From Cranoglanis bouderius (lineage: Eukaryota > Chordata > Actinopteri > Siluriformes > Cranoglanididae), in the NCBI GenBank assembly GCA_023630585.1, contig CM042552.1, forward strand, positions 17,923,569-17,987,568: 64,000 nt of DNA. Reading direction: 5' to 3'. Of this stretch, positions 56,851-64,000 are shown one piece after another (positions within the stretch are counted from its first letter, which is position 1; each line of letters starts with the position of its first letter). The position numbers were made by a program, and so were the translations under genes. The notes beneath the pieces were generated by a model. That model worked only from the letters and a program-made list of their open reading frames with translations, was not told where the DNA came from and did not search any database.

Positions 56851-57445
56851 AGAAAGTTTGCCATTTTATGTTTCTGTCCTAAATCCAGCTTCAGTTAGTG
56901 TTCTTACTATAGTGTTGGATATTTTAAGGCTAAGTCCCAAATACCAGTATTCAGGGCTAGTTAAGACTCAACCTAAACACTAGAAATGTTGCCCACTTAG
57001 AGTTCTTTCTAGAGAGTTTGCCATTTTATGGCTCTGTCATAAATTTAGCTTCAGTTTGTTCCTACTAGAATGTCAGCTATTTCTGGTTCCATCCTAAACA
57101 CCAACATTTATGTCTAGTCATTGTGCTTACTAGAATGTAATGTAGTGCAATTTAAGGCTTTGTCCCAAATTCCAGCATCCTCGACTGGTTAGTGGTCTGA
57201 CAAGAGCATCAGACAATACACCGTAAGGATCTGTCCCAAATGCTAGAATAATTGTCTAGTTAGTGTGTTCACTAGAGGGTTCTTCTCTCTCTCTTTCAAC
57301 CATTTATGGCTCTGTCCCAAACAGTAGAACTCTTGCCTAGCTGGTGTGTTCACCAGAGGGTTCTTCTCTCATTTTCCGCCATTTATGGCTCTGTCCCAAA
57401 CAGTAGAACTCTTGCCTAGTTAATGTGTTCACTAGAGGGTTGTTC
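56851..57445. repeat. ~80-bp minisatellite (7-8 copies)
   Basis: TTATGGCTCTGTCCCAAACA, TAGTGTGTTCACTAGAGGGT and TTCTTCTCTC form units of about 70-80 bp. The last three copies (57231, 57311, 57390 for TCTGTCCC) are the most alike. Earlier copies are diverged. Confidence 0.85.
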
Positions 57446-58285
57446 TCTTTTAAAGGTCTAGTTTTAGCACAATGTTGAGATGAAGGAGTGAAAATAAAAG
57501 GTAATAGTGACTCACATGATCAACTGTGACCTGGGTGGTCAATCAAACTGAACTTAAAATCCCTCGCTATTGGCCCCGGACCCTGTAGGAACCACTAATT
57601 AGCTGATTAGCCAGCAGACTATTCACTAACAAGCAAAAAGGCTTCAATAGTGCACAATGGTGGTGAGGATTCTTCTTTTCATTTAAGTCTGCTTAATGAC
57701 TTGTTACTTATTAGCATGAATACTGATAAGGACTGTTCTATTGAATGCTAGCATTTGAGACACAGAAAAGAAAAGTTTGAGTCAGGCAAAAAAAAAAAAG
57801 AGAGAACAAAAAGACAAAGAGAAGAAAAAGAGAAAGGTGTGTGTTTGGCGGCAGGGGACAAAAAAAACGAAGAGCCACTAGAAGAGATTAGTGTTGACAG
57901 GAAATGAAAATGTCCTCTTTTGTTCCAGCCGTTTGTTCTCTTCACCATCGGCTGGTTTGTTGGAGCTTGGACAGAAAAACAAAAGGCCGTAAAATTCAGG
58001 AGTAAGAAAAGAATGTGGAAGGTATAAAATAAAAAGTAAAAGAAATAAACTATAGAGGAAGCTCCACCAGCTCTCAAGACCTGCTCCTCTTCATCACTTC
58101 CATCGTAAATGACTCTGGTCATTATTATCTCTATTGATTCTGAAGTTCTGGAATACAATCAGATCTTCAATCAAATCTCTTTTTTATGCAGCATATGGAC
58201 CATCATACAGATAAAAAAATAGCTCAATATACAAAAAAGATAAATATGACCTATATGATACATACTGTAAGTGTCCCGTAATGTG
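57446..58285. other. non-coding; purine-rich patch
   Basis: A/G-rich stretch at 57785-57870. The 136-codon minus-strand frame across it is low complexity and unrecognised. Confidence 0.45.
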
Positions 58286-58289
58286 AGTG

Positions 58290-58500
58290 GACACGTATGC
58301 AAGTGCAGTAAAAGTGTATTTATTGAGAGGCAGGCATACAAGTCCAGAACATGAATCAAAACTCATAAACAGTAAACAGGCATAGGTCAGGTGATCTACA
58401 AACAGCTATGGCAAGGATAATCCAAAACACCAAACTAGGAAACAGAACAAGGTCAAAAAACAAGAAATCAAAAACATAGACCAAAAGCTTGACATATTAT
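58290..58500. mobile_element. retroelement-like non-coding repeat end
   Basis: AAACAGGCATAGGTCAGGTG, GGATAATCCAAAACACC and AAACAGAACAAGGTC match the same widespread teleost repeat as 19.84-20.3 kb. It leads directly into the G-rich minisatellite, as in other copies I recall. The class is uncertain. Confidence 0.45.
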
Positions 58501-58679
58501 AAACAAAACAATTGCATATTCCCCCTAAGGGTGCTGCATGAGCAAATACTCTCCCCAGCGGTCCTGCCCCTCTGGGCAAAATTTCCAGCCAAAACCAAGG
58601 TCCCAACGCAGGTATTGTCCATTTTGTGGGCTTCTTTCAGCGGATCTAGGTAGCAGAAACGGGGCATCATGGTGGGAAG

Positions 58680-59320
58680 CAAGCGGTGAGTTGGTGACAG
58701 GATCGCCAGGGTCTGGTGGCAGAGCTGAGACAGGCTCACTGGGGTCAAGTGGTGGGGCTGAGAAAGGCTCGCCAGGTGGTCAGGTGGCAAGGCTGGGACA
58801 GACTTGCTGGGGTCAGATGGTGGCACTGGGTAGGCTCACCGGGGTCATGAGGCAAAAACAAGGCTTGGGAGGCCGCACTGTTGGTCTCTGGTGTGAGCAG
58901 GTCTTAGGAGGAGGCCGCCTCGTTGGCAGCAGGCGTGAGCAGGTCTTGGAAGGCTGTGCTGTTGGCCTTAGGCAGGAGCATGACGTGGGAGGTTGCACCG
59001 TCGGTCTCAGGAACAGAACTTGGGGGGGGGGGGTTGTCCCGTTGCCTTCAGGCATGAGCAGGACTTGAGAGGAAATGTCATCGGCCGCAGGCAGGACCTG
59101 TACTTGGGAGGCTGCCTTGTTGGTCTCAGGTGTAAGTAGGTCTTGGGAGGCCTCGTTGGCCTCAGGCTTGAGCAGGACATGAGAAGGCCACGTTGTCAGA
59201 CTCTGCAGGAAAGGCTGCCCCATTGGCCTTTGGCTAGAGCTTGGGTAAGGAGGCCGCCCTGTCAGCCTCTGAAAGGAGCTCTGCAGGAGAGGCCCCACCC
59301 AAGTTACTATGGTGTTTAAC
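58680..59320. repeat. G-rich 42-bp minisatellite open on both strands
   Basis: GTGAGCAGGTCTTGGGAGGC and GCACTGTTGGTCTCAGG recur with a 42-bp period, clearest at 58860-59110. The minus strand reads a Pro/Cys-rich 14-residue repeat (LRPTAQPSKTCSRL...). The plus strand is also open for 176 codons. No catalytic or structural domain is seen. I consider it non-coding repeat belonging to the retroelement-like copy. Confidence 0.7.
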
Positions 59321-60660
59321 AGGAGAAAAATGCCAGGTTTTGCTGTTAGATCCTGAAAACAAAAGAGCAAGAGGTTCTTTTCTCACTCACCATTTTCCAG
59401 CAACATTCAACATGACATGACATTCAATGAGAAATGAGAATTCAGAATTAATGAGAAGTAGTGGAGACGTGCATATTTTGGATTCATTCTTGAAGAATGC
59501 AATATGGCACAGTTGTGCTGAGCTGCGGCGGAGATTTTGTTCCGCTAGCTAGCAATGTATGAGATGGCGAGGGTGATGGTGTTGACCAGCGGTATTAGCC
59601 AGAAAGTTTTAGAAGCTGATCTGTTTGAGCAGAGTGTACAGATGAGGAGTTTGAAAGACCAAAGGACTAAAATGCTGCTGCATCACTGTATCGCACCTAC
59701 TATCAGCAAGTAGTCGAACGGAATTGTGGGTAAAGTAGGAAGCCTTTAACCAAAATGAAAATAGACCAGCATGTTGATGAGATGTGCAAACAAGGTCACT
59801 GATGCTGAAAGATCTGATTGTTATCCCTGCCTATGGTGCTGAAAAGAAAAGGATCTACAGCACCATTGTTGTTATTGTTGCTGAATAGAAAAGATAGGTG
59901 ATACTGCTGAGTCTCACTTTTCAAGGTCCTGAATGAACAAACACCTTTTATGACTGAATGGATGTGTGTTGTTGAATGACCTTGCTGGTGAAGCACGGCT
60001 CAGGGTTGATCCATCTCACCACTTAAAAGAAGCATCTTGAAATATCCCAATGCACCATCTTATTGGTGTCCAAACTTCAGAGAATGTTAAAAACTCTGGC
60101 TAGGTTTAGTTAGCGTTACTCCACTGGGCATGGAATGGCGCCTACTTCATTAAACATTACACTCGTACCCGGCTGTGAAAATTAATTAGGCAAAATTATG
60201 AATGATTTGGGCTCTGTAATACTGGATGGTTAACACATACCAGCATATTTTCTATAATATGGCATGGCTCACAAAGCTGAGGAAAGAAAAGAGGCGGATC
60301 CTAGTTCAAATACGAAAGGGTGATATCGTCATTGGTGTAATCGGCAGGCGAAGGTGGCGGCAAGAAATCTTTCACAAAATTAAAAAAAAAAAAAAAAACA
60401 CCAGCGTGTAAAAGATTTCTCGCCGCCTTGGTGTTCTGGCAGTTCAAAATTACAGAAAAAGAACTCCATACATTTTGCACTGAAGAAAAAAATATATTCT
60501 CTATCCAAATATTTTCAAAATAGGAAAATCCTGTTGCTTGCAAAGAGCTGAAAGTAATGGAGGAATATAAAAAAAGATTCAAAAGATAAATAAAAATGGG
60601 TTTTAATTTAAAATTATGAACATTTATGACTAGGATTTGAAAAAGCCTCCCAGGATAATT
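59321..60660. other. non-coding, mainly unique
   Basis: An A17 run at 60380-60397. The stretch 59460-59760 is moderately G-rich, but its frames are broken by stops. Nothing recognised. Confidence 0.45.
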
Positions 60661-60664
60661 CACG

Positions 60665-61195
60665 TTAGCTAGCTTGCTCACTTTATCAGTGAAAATGAAA
60701 ACATTTAGAAATATGACCTAAATATTATCTGAGAAATCCTGTCAGGTTAGCTTGTGTTAGCTTGTTAGCTCACATCAGCAAGGAAAATTAAAAAATAAAA
60801 AAATAAAAAAAATAAAAAAACTTTTATAAATATGACATAAATATTATCTGATCAACTCTGACAGGTTAGCGTGTGTTAGCTTGTTAGCTCACATTAGCAG
60901 TGAAAATGAAAACGTTTACAAATGACCTAAATATTATCTGATAAATTCTGTCAGGTTAGCTTGTGTTAGCTGGTTAGCTCACATTAGCAAGGAAAATGAA
61001 AGCACTTATAAATATGGTGTAAATATTACCTGATAAATCCTGTCCGGTTAGCTTGTGTCAACTAGCTAGCTCACATTAGCAGGGAAAACTAAAAGATTTA
61101 TAACTATGACCTAAATATGATCTGATAAATCCTGTCAGGTTAGCTTGTGTTAGCTAGCTAGTTCACATTAGCAAGGAAAATGAAAATATATAGTC
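60665..61195. repeat. ~92-bp minisatellite (5 copies), reverse of the 52.8 kb array
   Basis: CTGTCAGGTTAGCTTGTGTT, AGCTCACATTAGCAAGGAAA and ATGACCTAAATATTATCTGA recur with CTGTCAGG at about 60741, 60860, 60950, 61042 and 61134. Four periods are 90-92 bp; one is 119 bp because of an AAAATAAA insertion at 60790-60818. Confidence 0.9.
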
Positions 61196-61477
61196 TGTAG
61201 CTCAGTAATTATCAAAAACATGTTGATATTTTTTTGTAAACAACATGCCCGGTTTACTCAATCAGATGTAACTCAGAACTCTGGTTGTATGGAGGCCCAC
61301 GAAACTTGAAATGCACGTTCAGAACAACGTTATGAGGAGGTTGGCAATGTTTGGGGCATGGCCAATTATGAAAGGTGGTGTTAAATCAAATTGCTGTTTC
61401 TCAGGAACCATAAGTCTGATTGATTGAGAGAAATTTGGTGTACTGCATTGTTCTGCTAATCTGTAACTGTGGTTGTG

Positions 61478-61524
<47 letters not shown>

Positions 61525-61973
61525 AATGACATAATGAAATAGAGGTCCATACAATTTTCTCCAGAACATATTCATGCGCTACACACCCTCTCACCGAAGG
61601 GATCAGCACTGTGCATCTTGTTCCGTGTAGACTAATCCCTTTCTTGGAAATTTCTTCCATTACACATCCCAAATGAACAATGGTTAAAATGCCTGAATAG
61701 CAAACAATATGAGCAGCCAGCTGCAGCTCTGCCTCCTTCACTGGAACACCCATTCTATGAAATGACCTGCCTGAATCAAATCATGTTCATCAAGGTCACT
61801 TTGGTGAGCTCTTATTTCACATTTGCAAAATTGCTTTTTCCTTGACATTGACACTTTTTCCTTTTCCTTAACACTTTTTATCTATTCCATCAGCCCATCT
61901 TCTTGCCCACAGTCTTTAAAAGTCTTTTACCATTTTCAAAATGTAGCTCCTTTATTTACCTGGCTTATTAAAT
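61196..61973. other. non-coding; (ATT)n microsatellite
   Basis: ATT units at 61479-61523. The minus-strand frame across it includes a poly-Asn run from this repeat and is not credible. The rest is unique. Confidence 0.5.
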
Positions 61974-63338
61974 GTTATGTGTTAAACAACCGTTGGTGGC
62001 AGACCACCCAATTTTTCGGTGAGCAAAAATATTGGAACAGACAGTCTTAAAGTAAATAAGACTTATTATTTGGTTGCAAATCCCTTGTTGGCAATAACTG
62101 CATCAAGCCGGCGACCCACTGACATCACCAAACCGTTTCATTGTTTCTTGATGATGCTTTTCCAGGCTTGTCCTGCAGCTTCTTTCAGTCGTTGTTTGTT
62201 CCGTTTCTTCAGTCTCCTCTTCAGGAGGTGAAATGCGGCTCAATTAGGTTAAGGTCTGGTGGCCAGTCTAAAACCTTCCACTTTCCCTCCCGATGAAGTT
62301 GGCAGTGTGTTTTGGATCATTGTCTTGCTGCATGATGAAGTTCCTCACAATTAGACTGGATGCATTTCTCTGTAAATTGGCAGACAGAATGTTTCTGTAA
62401 ACTTCTGAGTCCATTCTGCTGCTACCATAATGAGTTACATCATCAAAAAATATTTTTGAGCCCATTCCAGAAGCAGCCATTCAAGCCCAAGCCATGACAC
62501 TACCTCCACCATGCTTGACTGATGAGCTTGTATGTTTTAGATCATGCGAAAACCCTTTCTTTATCCACAGTTTGGCTTTTCCATCACATTGATAGAGGTT
62601 AATCTTGGTTCAGAACCTTTGTTGCCCATCTCCATATTTCTTTGCTAGTTCCAATCTGGCCTTCTGATTCTTACTGCTCATGAGTGGTTTGCATCTTGTG
62701 GTATGGCCTAAGCATTTCTGCTCTCAAAGTCTTCTTCAAAAGGTGGATTGTGGTACCTTCAGCCCTGTCCTGTGGAGGTTGTTGGTGATGTCACTGACTG
62801 TTGTTTTGGGTTTTTTCTTCACAGCTCTCAATCAATTGCTGTTGTTTTCCTCGGCTGACCTGTCCAATGTTTGCTTGCTAAGTACAACAGTGGTTTCTTT
62901 CTTTTTCAGGACATTCCATGTTGTATTGGCTATGCCTAATGCTTGTGCAATGGCTGTGATTTTCCCTCATTTCTAAGCTTCAAATTGGCTTGCTTTTTCT
63001 CCCATAGACAGCTGTCTGGTCACCATGTTGGTTTATCCTTTTTTTAAACAACAAATGCAGTCTTCACAGGTAAAACCCAGGACCAAAAAACCAAGTGTAG
63101 ACATTCAGAGCTATTCATTGTTTTAAAAATCAATCTAACAGGGCACACCTGGGTAATGAGAAACACCTGGCAGTCAATGTTTTGATCACTGGAAAAAATG
63201 TGTGGGTTCAGACAAAAGTTGTTTAACACATCTAGATGTACATAGCAGGAATGGAAGCTGAAATTCTGATCTATCGTGTCATATCGTGCCTCTTTTGATC
63301 TCAAACCTTTGCTGTTCCAGTAGTTTTGGAGGGGACTG
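61974..63338 (-). mobile_element. Tc1-like transposon, outer 3' tip missing
   Basis: On the minus strand the 5' end CAGTCCCCTCCAAAACTACT lies at 63338, with TA at 63339-63340. Arm sequences (TGTGTTAAACAAC... and ATTGGAAC...) reappear at 61977-62038, but the outermost tip with the second TA is not found. The most complete member of the family also seen at 43.9 and 54.7 kb. Confidence 0.88.
62066..63026 (-). pseudogene. Tc1 transposase pseudogene
   Basis: ATG at 63026 (MVTRQLSMGEKAS). Frame-broken helix-turn-helix parts follow (AIAQALGIANTT, SDITNNLHRTGLKVPQSTF). KHGGGSVMAWA leads into FFDDVTHYGSSRMDSEVYRN and the second aspartate in IMQQDNDPKHTAN near 62330. GKWKVLDWPPDLNLIEPHF corresponds to the glutamate region but is altered. 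The end NKGFATK and TAA lies at 62066. Several stops and shifts make it inactive. Confidence 0.85.
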
Positions 63339-64000
63339 TATCTCTCTCTCGCTCCCTCTCATGATCTCTTTCCCTGTCACACTCTCTGTATTCTCTTGGT
63401 TGTCAACTCGTGTTATACTATCCTTTTTAAATGATTTGAAATGGTCGACTTGCACACATTCACTTGATGTGAACCAATGACTCAAATGCAACAACCAATT
63501 TCTCTCTCCTCTCCCTTCCTCTCTCAACTGTAACCTACTGAATGTTGGCAGGTATTTAACACCTACATCAATATAAACTTCTTTGACAATTATTTATTCC
63601 TTTTCTGTTGTTTCATGTATTTTGGTGGCAGCAGTACATTTTGAAAGTAGCCACTACGCAAGCTTGACGTTTTCACCTAAGCAAAGTTTCTATCAAGCTT
63701 CTATGTTTAGTTTTGGTGATGTATCCATCCTGACTTCCTGCTTCGAACGTAAATACAAAAATCAACACACCAAAACCAGCCTGAAGCCTTTCCGTGGCCA
63801 GTTTTAATGATTGTTGTCAACAGACTTCCTGTAATATTGGTTGCCACATCAATCAGGCTAGCGGTTAGCGCATTACCATTAAGAGGAAGGTGAGCACACG
63901 CTTGTTCAGCAGTCCCGAGGGAAATCAAGAAAACCGTTGTGCATCTGAAATAATAACACACTGCAATGAAATCAGATGCTGAAATAATATGCTGTAATTA
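63339..64000. other. non-coding; short pyrimidine-rich stretch
   Basis: CT-rich DNA at 63340-63390 and 63500-63525. The rest is unique. GGCTAGCGGTTAGCGC at 63857 echoes the GCTAGC motifs. No gene. Confidence 0.5.

Noticed and set aside
58538..59370. 176- and 185-codon frames on opposite strands
   Set aside because: Both come from the G-rich 42-bp repeat; no conserved domain, and overlapping openness points to base composition.
59460..59760. Possible processed pseudogene
   Set aside because: The moderately G-rich stretch gives only short peptides with stops; I could not match it to any gene.
61319..61753. 144-codon minus-strand frame
   Set aside because: Contains a poly-Asn run from the ATT microsatellite and shows no known domain.

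Overview
The window reads as nuclear DNA from a ray-finned fish, and a catfish-like teleost is my best guess. Supporting signs are many decayed Tc1-like transposons of at least eight lineages (one Sleeping Beauty-like), long CA/TG microsatellites, a tRNA-headed SINE of a common teleost type, an L2-like LINE scrap, and A/T-rich non-coding DNA with AGCTAGC-type motifs. There is no operon structure and no intact host gene. It looks like intergenic or large-intron sequence in which unique, possibly regulatory segments alternate with repeats.

Layout. 0-6 kb: a cut Tc1 end, CA/TG and poly-A tracts, then a purine-rich array (2.7-3.7 kb) facing a pyrimidine-rich array (4.45-5.3 kb), with a CRE/CCAAT-bearing spacer between them. 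6-15 kb: a Tc1 copy, a CACCC-type array, and a 32-bp minisatellite interrupted by a palindrome-ended DNA element that is itself interrupted by a full-length Tc1 (11.2-13.5 kb). 15-22.5 kb: AGCTAGC-rich DNA, a small inverted-repeat element, a nearly intact Tc1-like element whose transposase is broken by one stop codon (18.0-19.6 kb), and a multi-exon DUF4806-like pseudogene (20.6-22.0 kb). 22.5-31 kb: sparse DNA, transposon scraps, a 42-bp minisatellite, and a candidate conserved block. 31-38 kb: a piggyBac-like non-autonomous element, 53 CA units, Sleeping Beauty-like debris, an octamer-motif array, a full-length Tc1, a SINE inside another element, and a LINE scrap. 38-49 kb: mostly unique DNA with candidate regulatory blocks, a second GCTTGG-ended element, a Tc1 5' part, and CTGT/TA/GATA tracts. 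49-61 kb: five minisatellites (28, ~100, ~70, ~80 and ~92 bp units), a G-rich 42-bp array open on both strands, a MITE and a Tc1. 61-64 kb: a Tc1 on the minus strand and a pyrimidine-rich end.

Nothing here forms a pathway. The organising theme is serial transposon insertion and tandem amplification. The most gene-like item is the DUF4806-like pseudogene, because its predicted introns have matching phases. The best candidates for something functional are the unique blocks near 9.8-10.2, 29.7-30.0, 32.3-32.5, 40.1-41.5, 45.2-45.4, 50.7-51.2, 52.3-52.7 and 56.3-56.6 kb. I judged those by eye and did not test conservation. Family names come from recognising motifs, not from searches.
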